Origin: Paraburkholderia guartelaensis
GTDB taxonomy: Bacteria > Pseudomonadota > Gammaproteobacteria > Burkholderiales > Burkholderiaceae
Assembly (NCBI RefSeq): GCF_004353905.1
Contig: NZ_SMOD01000008.1
Coordinates: 186,001 to 250,000 of the forward strand
Direction of reading: 5' to 3'
Length of the DNA stretch: 64,000 nt
The notes beneath the pieces are model-generated. The model saw only the letters and a program-made list of their open reading frames with translations, searched no databases and was not told the DNA's origin. The position numbers and the translations under genes are program-made. This document shows, piece by piece, positions 36,300-45,438 of the stretch (position 1 is the stretch's first letter; each line of letters opens with the position of its first letter).

Positions 36300-36980
36300 C
36301 TATCCGCCAAGCGCAATGATCGCCATCGTCAGCACGATCCCAAGCAGCATCATCGCGAAGCCCGCTTTCATCGCGCCCGCGCCGGTGTAGCGTCCGAGCG
36401 CGAAACCGGCGGCGAAGAGCATCGCGAGCGTGAGTATGCGTGAGATGACGAGCGCCGCTGTGTGATCCCTCACGAGGATAAAGGGCAGGGCAACCGGGAA
36501 CGTCGATACGACCACGAGCAGAAAAACGCCCACTGCCCCAAGAAAGTCATCGCGCTTGAAATGCGCGCGAGGTGGCAGCGTAGGCACCGCGGCAAGGCGC
36601 GCGCGAATCAGCTCGAGTTCTTCGTCGTCGACGAGCGGCTCCAGCGCCGTCGGCAATGCGTCGCGCAACGCCCGCACTGCCGCGGCGCGGTCCGGTTCGC
36701 GTTTCACGGTCAGGGCGAGTGTCAGGCGCTGTCCGCGATCCGCGAGCGTGCGAACGAGATACATCACGGCGTCGGCGAGGCCCCAGGCGAGATTGCATCC
36801 GAGGGCGGCGAAAAACAGTTTGCGGCCGGCGTCCTCGCCCGCTGTGACCGCCTTGACCGCACCGACGAAGGTCAACGCCATGAACAGGCCAAAGCACAGT
36901 TCGGTCACGCGCTCGACGGTATTGAGTACGGGCTCGCGCTTTTCGGCCACGGTTTGCTGTGTCGGAGTAGTGGTATTCAT
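36300..36980 (-). CDS. VIT1/CCC1-family transporter
   Basis: A 226-residue inner-membrane protein of the VIT family (iron or manganese transporters in other organisms). N-terminal ERVTELCFGLFMALTFVGAVKAV is the family signature, followed by FFAALGCNLAWGLADAVMYLV, a long hydrophilic middle (~95-150) and two or three further C-terminal helices (FLGAVGVFLLVVVSTFPVALPFILV; ILTLAMLFAAGFALG; AGFAMMLLGIVLTMAIIAL). ATG 36980 follows GAGG four bases upstream. It lies 28 bases downstream of the SulP gene on the same strand, so the two are probably one transcript. The metal and direction of transport are not known. Confidence 0.82.
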   Translation of the reverse strand: MNTTTPTQQTVAEKREPVLNTVERVTELCFGLFMALTFVGAVKAVTAGEDAGRKLFFAALGCNLAWGLADAVMYLVRTLADRGQRLTLALTVKREPDRAAAVRALRDALPTALEPLVDDEELELIRARLAAVPTLPPRAHFKRDDFLGAVGVFLLVVVSTFPVALPFILVRDHTAALVISRILTLAMLFAAGFALGRYTGAGAMKAGFAMMLLGIVLTMAIIALGG

Positions 36981-37008
36981 ATGGCCTCTTGCAAGAGGAG
37001 ATGAGCGC

Positions 37009-38760
37009 TCATGGCGTTCTCTGTCCGGGATGGCTAGTGGCAGACGATACGCCATCGCGCGAAATGGCATGCTGCGCTTCCCACCACGCGGCTAGCGCCT
37101 GTTCGAGATTGAGAAACATGCGCTCGTGTCCTAGCACGCTGCCGAGCGGCGCCTTCTCGAGGACGGCAAAGACTGCGGGATTGAGGCCCACGACCCAGAC
37201 TTCGATCCCGCTCTCGCGACATTTCTTCTCGGCCTCGGTCAGCATCTTCAATGCTGTGTACTCCACATCGAATACGGCCCGCATATCGAGCGCCATGACC
37301 TTCGGGCGCGCCTGGGCGACGAGCGGCATGATCTTGTGCACGATGTTGGAGGCGTTGAGAAAGAAAATTCGCCCCTCGGGACGCAGGAGCAGCAGCCCCG
37401 GAAAGTCCTCGTCGTTTGGATGCTCGTCCGATACCGGACGGAACACGTTCGTGCCGGGCTTGCGCCGCAGCACGTACACAGGTGGATCGGAGACCTGATG
37501 GGCGAGTGCGCCGAGCGAAACGACGATGGCGATCAGAATGCCTTGCAGCGTGCCGAGCAGCACGACGCCCACCAGCGCCACGACCGCCCAGATAAACTCG
37601 GTACGCCGGATGGCGAGGATCGCGCGAAAGTCCGCCGGGTTGAGCAGGCCGATCGAATAGACGATCACCACGGCGGCGAGCGTGGCATGCGGCATGAGAC
37701 CGATGACGGGTGCGAGCAGCACCATGGTGCCGAGCGTCACGGCCGCGGTGGCGAGTTCGGCTAGTTGCGAATGCGCACCGGCCAGCCGGTTGACGGCCGT
37801 CTGGGTCGTCCCGCCGCCCGCGGGCATCGAGCCGAACAGCGCGCCCAGCGCATTGCCGAGGCCTGTCGCCAGCAGTTCGCGGTTCGGCAGCGGAACGGGT
37901 TCCCCGCTGAGCGCGAATGCGCGTCCTGACGCAATCGTTTCGGTAAAACTCATCAAGGCAATGCCCGCTGCCGCCGGCCAGAGCGCGTCGATCAGCGACA
38001 GATCCGGCATCACGAACGACGGCAACCCGGTCGGGATTTCGCCGACGATCTCCACGCCGTACCGCTGCACGCCAGCGAAAGCGACACACGCAATCCCGAG
38101 CGCCACCGCGATGAGCGGCGCCGGGGACTTCGGATACCAATGTTCCAGCGCGACGAGCACGGCGATCGTCAGTACGCCCAGTGCAAATGTCGCCATCGAC
38201 GTATGGGGCAGCCCTGCCACGAGCGCATGCACGTTATGAAAGAACGAGCCTTTCACGACGTGAATACCGATCAGGTTCGGCAGCTGGCCGAGCACGATGA
38301 CGATGGCGATGCCGGCCTTGAAACCTGTCAACACGGGTTCGGAAATGAAGTTCGCGATAAATCCAAGCCTGAACAGGGCAGCGAGAACGAGGAAGAAGCC
38401 GACGAGCAGCGTGAGCGTGGCGGTCGCGACGATTAGTTGAGCGGTGTTGCCGTCGGGCGCAACTTCACCGAGCGCGGCCGCGCTCAGGATGGCCAGCGTC
38501 GCGCTGGTGCTGACGCTCAATGGCCTCGATGTGCCGAAGAGCACGTAGATCACCATCGGCACGAACGCCGTATAGAGCCCGGTTTCGACGGGCAGTCCGG
38601 CAACACTCGCGTAAGCCATCGCTTTCGGCAACACGACAGCCGCTGCCGTGATGCCGGCGACGATGTCGGGTTTGATCCACGATGTCTGGTAGCCGCGTAC
38701 CCATTCGAGAACGGGAAGACGGAAGCGGGAAGAGCGGTGCGACGCAGACCGATCGCGCAT
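37009..38760 (-). CDS. SulP-family anion transporter with STAS domain
   Basis: A 583-residue inner-membrane transporter of the SulP (SLC26) family, moving sulfate, bicarbonate or other anions. The helical part begins PDIVAGITAAAVVLPKAMAYASVAGLP, the family hallmark, and continues with SEPVLTGFKAGIAIVIVLGQLPNL, and the FGSMPAGGGTTQTAVNRLAGAHSQLA segment. A C-terminal cytoplasmic STAS domain (~450-560) has LLLRPEGRIFFLNASNI and PKVMALDMRAVFDVEYTALKML. ATG 38760 is chosen because GGAGG lies ten bases upstream; the frame to 39009 lacks support. The gene diverges from DUF3141, with two DosR-like palindromes in the 462-bp gap. Confidence 0.9.
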   Translation of the reverse strand: MRDRSASHRSSRFRLPVLEWVRGYQTSWIKPDIVAGITAAAVVLPKAMAYASVAGLPVETGLYTAFVPMVIYVLFGTSRPLSVSTSATLAILSAAALGEVAPDGNTAQLIVATATLTLLVGFFLVLAALFRLGFIANFISEPVLTGFKAGIAIVIVLGQLPNLIGIHVVKGSFFHNVHALVAGLPHTSMATFALGVLTIAVLVALEHWYPKSPAPLIAVALGIACVAFAGVQRYGVEIVGEIPTGLPSFVMPDLSLIDALWPAAAGIALMSFTETIASGRAFALSGEPVPLPNRELLATGLGNALGALFGSMPAGGGTTQTAVNRLAGAHSQLAELATAAVTLGTMVLLAPVIGLMPHATLAAVVIVYSIGLLNPADFRAILAIRRTEFIWAVVALVGVVLLGTLQGILIAIVVSLGALAHQVSDPPVYVLRRKPGTNVFRPVSDEHPNDEDFPGLLLLRPEGRIFFLNASNIVHKIMPLVAQARPKVMALDMRAVFDVEYTALKMLTEAEKKCRESGIEVWVVGLNPAVFAVLEKAPLGSVLGHERMFLNLEQALAAWWEAQHAISRDGVSSATSHPGQRTP

Positions 38761-38909
38761 GATGCTGTGACCTCCAGGAGTGGAAACACTACCGACGCAC
38801 GCCGACGTCGAATGTCTCACCGTTGCCTTCCTGCGGGCTACTGCATTCAACATGCCGAAACGGAATTTCGATAAATCCCGTGTAGCCGCGGGCGGATCGA
38901 TCGTCAATC

Positions 38910-38921
38910 GGACTTTGGTCC
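38910..38921. promoter_or_regulatory. DosR-like palindrome, copy 1
   Basis: GGACTTTGGTCC has the form GGAC-NNNN-GTCC and matches the core of the mycobacterial DosR box (GGGACTTTAGTCCC type) at all core positions except the central G. It is followed by TATTG. It lies 150 bases upstream of the SulP start. Confidence 0.45.
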
Positions 38922-38969
38922 TATTGCTGCGGGGCAAACGTACAGGCGCAAACGTGCCGGCGGCATATG

Positions 38970-38981
38970 GGCCGATGGTCC
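38970..38981. promoter_or_regulatory. DosR-like palindrome, copy 2
   Basis: GGCCGATGGTCC agrees with copy 1 at 9 of 12 positions and is likewise followed by CTATAG-like sequence (TATAG). Centres of the two copies are 60 bp apart. It is 242 bases from the DUF3141 start and 210 from the SulP start. Confidence 0.4.
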
Positions 38982-39222
38982 TATAGAGAAAGCACGTGAG
39001 GCGCTGCACGATTCAGTTCGTGCAAACGGAATCGTCGCCGACCCGGCGCGGTCCCGTAACGAACCTGTCACGTGCGTCTGCCAGTGTCTACAGAGATAGC
39101 GTCCATGTCCGTCTTTGCCGCTACGCGCGTGACAGTCCAGTATATTCGTAAGCATTCCTTTCATTCAAGCGAGGCAGCGGACGTGTCCTCTCCCACTCGT
39201 TTGCGGACCAGGAGGTGATGCC

Positions 39223-41613
39223 ATGACCGACGTAGCCAATCAGTATGCGCGTTGTCAGGAGATCGGCGGCAAAGTTGCCCGGCTTCTCGCAAAGCGATCG
39301 GAATTAGCGCAGACACAATTCAGTCAGCGTTTAGCGGATGCGACTGGGCGGCTGGGCGAGAGCGACAAACCCGCTCCGGGCAGCCCCGCATGGGCAACTG
39401 CACTGGACCCCTGGGCCGGCTACCGCTACGCGGTGGATGTCGCCGAGCGTTCCGTGCTTTTCTGGGACACCTTGCGGCAGCGCGGCAACGGTTTCGTCGA
39501 GCAGGCGCGCAACGGTCTTCAACCCGTCCTCCATTTCGGCCACGAACTCGTGATCGACGGCCGGAAGATGGCGCGGCCTGTCAACTACGCGCTCGTGCGC
39601 CTGCTGCCGCCCGAGGGGGTGGTCATCGACGTTAGCAAGCGTCCTTACGTGATCATCGACCCGCGTGCGGGCCACGGTCCCGGCATAGGCGGTTTCAAGG
39701 ACGATTCGCAGGCTGGCGTTGCGTTAAAGGCTGGCCATAGCGTGTATTTCGTCATCTTCTTTCGCGATCCGGAGCCTGGCCAGACACTGCTCGATGTCTG
39801 CGCGGCGGAAGCGCAATTCATCAAGAAGGTGTGCGAACTGCATCCGGACAGCCCGAAGCCGGCGATCGTCGGCAATTGCCAGGGCGGCTGGGCCGCCATG
39901 ATGCTGGCGAGTTCCGATCCTGACCATACGGGGCCGCTCGTCATCAACGGCGCGCCGATGTCCTACTGGAGCGGCGCATGGAGCGAAGGCGAGGGCGACA
40001 ACCCCATGCGCTATTCCGGCGGCATGCTGGGCGGTACGTGGCTCGCGTCGCTGACGGCGGATCTCGGCAACGGCAAGTTCGACGGCGCCCATCTCGTGCA
40101 GAACTTCGAGAACCTCAATCCCGCCAACAGCCTATGGGACAAGTACTACCACCTGTTCGACAACGTCGATACCGAGCCGCCGCGCTTCCTCGACTTCGAG
40201 CGCTGGTGGGGCGGCTACTACCTGATGAACCGCGAGGAGATCGAGTGGATCACGCGCAACCTGTTCGTCGGCAACACACTCTGGTCGGGCGAGGTTCGGG
40301 GTCTCGACGGGGGTGCGTTCGATCTGCGCGAAATCAAGTCGCCGATCATCCTGTTCGCCTCGCTCGGCGACAACATCACACCGCCTCAACAGGCATTCAA
40401 CTGGGTCGCCGACATTTACGGAAGCACGGAGGAAATCAAGGCGCGCGGTCAGGTGATCGTTGGGCTCGTACACCAGAGCATCGGCCATCTCGGCATTTTT
40501 GTTTCAGGCAAGGTGGCGAAGAAGGAGCACCAGCAGATCGCATCCGTGCTCGAAGCGATCGAAGCCTTTCCGCCGGGCCTTTACGGCATGGAGATTGCCG
40601 AGCGCCGCGGCGAAGCAGGAAAAACGGAATACGACGTGTCATTCCGCGAGTACCGGCTCGAAGATATCGTCGAGCGCCTGAACCGGTTCGAGCGTAGTGA
40701 CGAACAGCCATTCGAGGCCGTCAAGCGCGTATCGGAGTTGAACCAGCGCGCATACGAGCTATTCCTGCAGCCGTGGGTGCGAGCCTGGTCGAACGAAACG
40801 ACGGCGAACCTGCAGCGGCAGTTTCATCCGCTTCGCGCGCAACGCTGGGCGCTTTCTGATCTGAATCCGTGGCTTGCCTGGCTTGGGCCGGCTGCCGAGG
40901 CAGTCAAGGCGAAGCGCCACGCCGAAACCCATGAGGACAACCGGTTGAGGGAGTTCGAGCACTATGGCTCGGAGATGATCAGTGCGTCGCTCGACTTCTA
41001 TCGCGCGATGCGCGACGCCATGACGGAGAGCGCGTTCTTTTCGTTCTACGGCAACATGTATGCCGTCGAACTCGGTGAAGCGGCGCAAGCCAGACCCGCT
41101 GCGGCTGCCGGAGACCACCGCGATCTGCCCTACGTGAGGGACGCGTTGGCGTCGATGACCGAAGGCGGCTACACGGAGGCGCTTGCGCGCGCCGCTTGCC
41201 TGCTCGCGCGCCGGGGCGAGCCGCTCCCACTCGCGCGGCTTGCGCTGCGCCACGAACTCGCGAAGGACTACGCCGCTTATTTGCCGCAGCTTCCTGGCGA
41301 CCAGTGGAGGCGCGTGCGCGGCGAGCAGGAAATCATCGTGCGTTACGAGCCGGAACAGGCGCTCGCCACGCTGCCGCATCTGCTGGAAGACCCGAAAGAC
41401 CGGCAGAAGCTGCTTGAACTGGCCGAAAAGCTGCTGGCCGACAAGCGCGTGCAGGAAGCCGGGCCGACCGCTGCCCAGCTCAGCATGCTCGACAAGATTC
41501 GTTCGTCCCTGCCGCTGGAACGCGCACCGGCAGTGCGGCCTGTCGCTGCAATACGTGAGGATTCTGAGGCGCCGCCCACCCGCGTGGCGCCCGATCTCAA
41601 GGAGGCATCGTGA
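39223..41613 (+). CDS. DUF3141 protein with PhaC-like alpha/beta hydrolase core
   Basis: A 796-residue cytoplasmic protein of the DUF3141 family. The central ~100-430 segment has an alpha/beta hydrolase fold like class I polyhydroxyalkanoate synthases: nucleophile elbow GNCQGG with Cys219, acid Asp383 in ASLGDNITPP, and base His422 in QSIGHLGIF (other His nearby). The long C-terminal half is helical and has no known function; it contains repeated charged helices and a tail TRVAPDLKEAS. Activity is unproven. The start is fixed by AGGAGGTGAT. The genes downstream encode acetate kinase and FabI, a combination seen in other Proteobacteria, often with phosphate acetyltransferase; that gene is absent here. 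Confidence 0.88.
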   Translation: MTDVANQYARCQEIGGKVARLLAKRSELAQTQFSQRLADATGRLGESDKPAPGSPAWATALDPWAGYRYAVDVAERSVLFWDTLRQRGNGFVEQARNGLQPVLHFGHELVIDGRKMARPVNYALVRLLPPEGVVIDVSKRPYVIIDPRAGHGPGIGGFKDDSQAGVALKAGHSVYFVIFFRDPEPGQTLLDVCAAEAQFIKKVCELHPDSPKPAIVGNCQGGWAAMMLASSDPDHTGPLVINGAPMSYWSGAWSEGEGDNPMRYSGGMLGGTWLASLTADLGNGKFDGAHLVQNFENLNPANSLWDKYYHLFDNVDTEPPRFLDFERWWGGYYLMNREEIEWITRNLFVGNTLWSGEVRGLDGGAFDLREIKSPIILFASLGDNITPPQQAFNWVADIYGSTEEIKARGQVIVGLVHQSIGHLGIFVSGKVAKKEHQQIASVLEAIEAFPPGLYGMEIAERRGEAGKTEYDVSFREYRLEDIVERLNRFERSDEQPFEAVKRVSELNQRAYELFLQPWVRAWSNETTANLQRQFHPLRAQRWALSDLNPWLAWLGPAAEAVKAKRHAETHEDNRLREFEHYGSEMISASLDFYRAMRDAMTESAFFSFYGNMYAVELGEAAQARPAAAAGDHRDLPYVRDALASMTEGGYTEALARAACLLARRGEPLPLARLALRHELAKDYAAYLPQLPGDQWRRVRGEQEIIVRYEPEQALATLPHLLEDPKDRQKLLELAEKLLADKRVQEAGPTAAQLSMLDKIRSSLPLERAPAVRPVAAIREDSEAPPTRVAPDLKEAS

Positions 41614-41691
41614 ATCGTGAACACGAAAAGGATGAGCGGCTTACGAGGCGCCCGTCGTGCCTGTACGGCGCGCGGGCGATAGGGTAGAACG

Positions 41692-42873
41692 ATGGCCGAC
41701 GTCATCCTCGTTCTCAATGCCGGTTCGTCGAGCATCAAGTTCAGCGCGTTCAATGCGCAGCCGGACGATCTGCCGCTTGTCATGCACGGCGAGATCGAAG
41801 GGCTGCTTTCGGCGCCGCGTTTCGTCGCGTTCGATGGGAAAGGCGTGCTGACCGGGAGTCACGATTGGGGCAATGAACCCATCGGGCATGATGAGGCCGT
41901 TGGTCACATCGCCCAGTTCCTGCGCAGCCATCGCGACGGCAACCGCGTGGTCGCCGTCGGGCATCGCGTGGTGCATGGCGGTCGCGAGTTCTCGAAACCC
42001 GTGGCCGTCACACCCGCTGTACTGGACGAACTCGACAAGCTCGCGCCCCTCGCGCCGCTCCATCAGCCACATAACCTGAAGCCGATTCGTGTCATCGCCG
42101 AACGCAATCCGGAGCTGCCGCAAGTCGCCTGTTTCGACACGGCGTTTCATGCGACACAGCCCGCGCTTGCCTCGACGTTTGCGCTGCCGGCAGCGTTGAC
42201 GGAGCAGGGCGTGCGGCGATACGGCTTCCACGGCCTGTCTTATGAGTACATCGCCAGTACGCTGCCCCATTTCGCTCCTGACGCAGCGAATGGCCGCACC
42301 GTCGTCGCGCATCTCGGCAACGGCGCGAGCATGTGTGCGATGGACGCGGGCAGGAGCGTGGCGAGCACGATGGGCTTCACCGCGCTCGATGGGCTGCCGA
42401 TGGGCACGCGCAGCGGCAATCTCGATCCCGGCGCGATTCTTTATCTGCTCGACGAGCTGAAAATGGATACGCGCGGCGTCGAAGACCTGCTGTATCGCCG
42501 TTCGGGGCTGCTGGGGGTATCGGGTATTTCAGGCGACATGCGTACGCTGCTCGCGAGCCACGACGCGCGTGCGGCGTTCGCCGTCGAGTTGTACGCGTAT
42601 CGCATCGGACGCGAACTGGGATCGCTCGCCGCCGCGCTGCAGGGGCTCGACGCGCTGGTTTTCACGGCGGGCATCGGCGAGCACTCGCCGGAGATCCGGC
42701 GGCGGGCCTGCGAACTGGCTCGCTGGTGCGGGGTGGAAATCGACAGCAGGGCGAACGAAGCGGGCGGTCCCAGCATCAGCACGGCGTCGAGCAAGGTCTC
42801 GGTCTGGGTGATACCGACCAACGAAGAACTCATGATCGCCCGACACACGCGTGAAGTAACGGGCGTTGCATGA
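41692..42873 (+). CDS. ackA: Acetate kinase (acetate/propionate family)
   Basis: A 393-residue cytoplasmic kinase interconverting acetyl phosphate plus ADP with acetate plus ATP, sharing the sugar-kinase/actin fold. Signatures: N-terminal VLNAGSSSIKFSAF, VAVGHRVVHGG, the substrate pocket CFDTAFHATQP, RYGFHGLSYEY, VAHLGNGASMCAM and FTALDGLPMGTRSGNLDPG. The C terminus includes AGIGEHSPEIRRRACE. Length is normal. The gene follows DUF3141 by 78 bases and precedes fabI by 28, suggesting one operon. Acetyl phosphate formation from the missing phosphotransacetylase must occur elsewhere. ATP generation under oxygen limitation is a likely role. Confidence 0.94.
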   Translation: MADVILVLNAGSSSIKFSAFNAQPDDLPLVMHGEIEGLLSAPRFVAFDGKGVLTGSHDWGNEPIGHDEAVGHIAQFLRSHRDGNRVVAVGHRVVHGGREFSKPVAVTPAVLDELDKLAPLAPLHQPHNLKPIRVIAERNPELPQVACFDTAFHATQPALASTFALPAALTEQGVRRYGFHGLSYEYIASTLPHFAPDAANGRTVVAHLGNGASMCAMDAGRSVASTMGFTALDGLPMGTRSGNLDPGAILYLLDELKMDTRGVEDLLYRRSGLLGVSGISGDMRTLLASHDARAAFAVELYAYRIGRELGSLAAALQGLDALVFTAGIGEHSPEIRRRACELARWCGVEIDSRANEAGGPSISTASSKVSVWVIPTNEELMIARHTREVTGVA

Positions 42874-42901
42874 ATCTGCCCGATTGCGAGGGAGAAGTCT
42901 G

Positions 42902-43684
42902 ATGAGCCAGAGCGTTCAACATCCGGTGCTGAGCGGAAAGAAAGCGTTGGTGACGGGTATCGCCAACGAGCATTCGATCGCATACGGCTGCGCGAAAGCG
43001 TTCCATGAAGTCGGCGCCGATCTCGCGATCACCTATGCCGACGAGAAAGCCAGGCCATACGTGGAGCCGCTTGCAAAAGACCTCGGAGCGCCTATTTTCA
43101 TGCCGTTCAACGTCTCGAAGCAGGACGAACTGGAGGCGGTATTCGAGCGGATTGCGAGCGAATGGGGCGAACTCGACATACTCGTGCATTCGGTCGCGTG
43201 GGCGCCGAAGAACGACTTGCAGGGCGGCTTGCTCAACTGCTCGGCCGAAGGCTTTGCGGCGGCCATGGACATCTCATGCCATTCGTTCGTGCGGATGGCC
43301 CGGCTCGCCGCGCCGCTGATGAAGCAGGGCGGCTCCATGTTCGCGATGAGCTATTACGGTGCGAACAAGGTGGTCCCCAACTACAACGTCATGGGTCCGG
43401 TCAAGGCGGCGCTGGAAGCGTGCGCACGCTATCTGGCGTATGAACTGGGTCCGCAGCAGATCCGCGTGCACGCCGTGTCGCCGGGGCCGCTGAAAACACG
43501 CGCGGCATCCGGCTTGAAGGACTTCGACGTGCTTCTCACCCAGGCGGCAGAACGGGCTCCGCTTGGCGAACTGGTCGACATCATGGACGTCGGCTTCACC
43601 TGCGCGTACCTCGCGACGCCTTATGCGCGGCGTTTGTCAGGCGAAACGCTTTACGTGGACGGCGGCGTTCACATCATGGCGTAG
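42902..43684 (+). CDS. fabI: Enoyl-[acyl-carrier-protein] reductase, FabI type
   Basis: A 260-residue NADH-dependent short-chain dehydrogenase that reduces enoyl-ACP in the last step of fatty acid elongation. The NAD motif is GKKALVTGIANEHSIAYGCAKA. The active site fits FabI: YYGANKVVPNYNVMGPVKAALE region gives Tyr152, Tyr161 and Lys168, and HAVSPGPLKTRAASG is the FabI loop. ATG 42902 follows GAGGGAGAAG. It is the third gene of the DUF3141-ackA-fabI set and is probably a secondary FabI; a housekeeping copy is usual elsewhere in such chromosomes. Such duplicates may alter sensitivity to FabI inhibitors, but this cannot be inferred here. Confidence 0.92.
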   Translation: MSQSVQHPVLSGKKALVTGIANEHSIAYGCAKAFHEVGADLAITYADEKARPYVEPLAKDLGAPIFMPFNVSKQDELEAVFERIASEWGELDILVHSVAWAPKNDLQGGLLNCSAEGFAAAMDISCHSFVRMARLAAPLMKQGGSMFAMSYYGANKVVPNYNVMGPVKAALEACARYLAYELGPQQIRVHAVSPGPLKTRAASGLKDFDVLLTQAAERAPLGELVDIMDVGFTCAYLATPYARRLSGETLYVDGGVHIMA

Positions 43685-43724
43685 GCGGGCGAACGTCGCT
43701 TCCAGCCGGGTCCGCCGCAGCACA

Positions 43725-45272
43725 TCACAACTGGAATGCGCGCACCGCGGAGCGCAACGTTTCCGCCTGTGCGCTCAATGCGTTGGCCGCCTGAACGCCG
43801 TCCTGCACGAAGGCGCTATTTTGCTGGGTGACGCGGTCCATCACCGTGACGGCTGCGTTCACCTGCTCGATGCCGGTGCTCTGCTCCTCCGACGCATCGG
43901 CGATCGAATCGACCAGTTGGGCGACGCCTCTTACCGCGCCAAGCAGATCGACGATGGTTGCGGCGGCGGCTTCGACCGCGTGATTGCTCTGGTCGACTTC
44001 CGTCGTCATTTCCTTGATGAGCGTGTCGATTTCCTTCGCCGCGCCCGAGCTGCGTTCGGCAAGCGCGCGCACTTCCTGCGCGACGACAGCAAAGCCGCGC
44101 CCTTGATTCCCGGCGCGCGCGGCTTCCACGGCGGCGTTCAGCGCCAGCAGATTCGTCTGGAACGAGATGCCGTCGATCACCGAGGTGATTTCCTGAATGC
44201 GCGCCGAGCGTTGCGCGAGTGCCCGCATGCGCTCACCCGCGTCGCGCGCGGCACGGTCGCCGTCGCCGGCTTTCGTCGATGCGATGCCCGCAAGCGTGCG
44301 GGCCTGCGTTGCATGTCCCGCGTTCGAGCGCACCATCGTGGAGAGCTGCGCCATGCTCGACGAGGTCTGCTGAATACTGGCCGCGTGTTCTTCGGTGCGC
44401 TGCGCGAGCGTGCCGTTGCCCGACGCGATATGCGCGGTGGCCTCCGCGATGGCTTCAGCCGAATCGCGGATGCCGCCGATAATCGCGGCGAGCCGCTGCT
44501 GCATGACCTTCATGGCGTAGAGCACGCTGCGCGTGTCGCCCGACTTGACCACGACCTCGACTGAAAGGTCGCCCGCCGCGACGCGATTGGCGAGCTGCGC
44601 GGCCACGAACGGCTCCGAGCCGAGGTCGCGAAACAGGCTGCGCGCCATCGAGGCGCACAGGGCGGCAACCCCGGCGAGCCCCACGATAATGAGCCCGACC
44701 ACGAGCCATTCGACCACCTGTCCCGTCTTGCGCGCGCGTTCGTATTCCGAATGCGCATCGGCGAGTTCGAGCTGACGCAACTGCGTGCCCTGCGTCTTCA
44801 CCGTCTTCGAGAGGGGATCGATGGTCTGCGTCTGCACCCACTGCGCTTCGGAGAGATTGTTCGCCGAGAGCAGTTGCACCGCGGGGCGCAGGCCCTTGTC
44901 GCGCAGCGTGGTCCAGTTCGCGGAGAATGCCGCGGCGCGGCGGCGGCCGTCTCCCGCATCCGTGTGCGACAACCAGGCTTGCATGAGCTCGTCGATGCGC
45001 GCAATGCGGCTCGTCGTGCCTTCAACGACGAGCTGGGTTTTTTGCGCAGAGGGATCGAGGATGGCGTCGCTCACCGAAAAGCTCGCTTCGGTGACCAGCT
45101 CGTTGATCGTCGAGATCGCCTGGAGCGCCTGCACGCGGCCCTCGAACATGTTCTGGAGCGTGCCGATCGACGTCGACACGCCGAAGAGGCCAACCGCGCC
45201 GATACACAGAGAAACCAGAACGACCGCCGTGCTCAACAGAATGAGCCGGGCTTTGATAGTGAGCTTGCGCAT
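43725..45272 (-). CDS. Methyl-accepting chemotaxis protein with periplasmic 4-helix sensor domain
   Basis: A 515-residue chemoreceptor. Helix 1 (~8-30) and helix 2 (~183-207) enclose a ~150-residue periplasmic domain of helical type (Tar-like 4HB). HAMP (~210-265) precedes the signalling domain. The tip contains [40 protein letters not shown]; flanking methylation helices include glutamine/glutamate-rich repeats. No PAS domain. The ligand is unknown. It lies next to a GGDEF-EAL protein on the same strand, 166 bases apart, but with separate start and no proof of co-transcription. The convergent fabI gene ends 40 bases away. Confidence 0.92.
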   Translation of the reverse strand: MRKLTIKARLILLSTAVVLVSLCIGAVGLFGVSTSIGTLQNMFEGRVQALQAISTINELVTEASFSVSDAILDPSAQKTQLVVEGTTSRIARIDELMQAWLSHTDAGDGRRRAAAFSANWTTLRDKGLRPAVQLLSANNLSEAQWVQTQTIDPLSKTVKTQGTQLRQLELADAHSEYERARKTGQVVEWLVVGLIIVGLAGVAALCASMARSLFRDLGSEPFVAAQLANRVAAGDLSVEVVVKSGDTRSVLYAMKVMQQRLAAIIGGIRDSAEAIAEATAHIASGNGTLAQRTEEHAASIQQTSSSMAQLSTMVRSNAGHATQARTLAGIASTKAGDGDRAARDAGERMRALAQRSARIQEITSVIDGISFQTNLLALNAAVEAARAGNQGRGFAVVAQEVRALAERSSGAAKEIDTLIKEMTTEVDQSNHAVEAAAATIVDLLGAVRGVAQLVDSIADASEEQSTGIEQVNAAVTVMDRVTQQNSAFVQDGVQAANALSAQAETLRSAVRAFQL

Positions 45273-45438
45273 GAAAAACTCGCGAGGGCGCGCTCAGTGA
45301 AGTGAGCGGGCATCAATCGGAAATGAACGGACAGCCGCGAGGGCGGCGCGTCTTTTTACGGCGGATCGACGGAAACGTTGAGTGAATTTTTTGTGACGCG
45401 GCTAATCGTCACGCCGCGTGAGCGCGCCGTTGCACGGT

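Larger units (their letters stand above)
38761..39222. other. 462-bp divergent regulatory region
   Basis: No gene. Contains two DosR-like dyads (38910-38921 and 38970-38981, listed separately) and, just before DUF3141, a near-perfect ribosome site AGGAGGTGAT ending five bases from the ATG. This region is the likely switch for the SulP-VIT and DUF3141-ackA-fabI transcripts. Confidence 0.6.
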
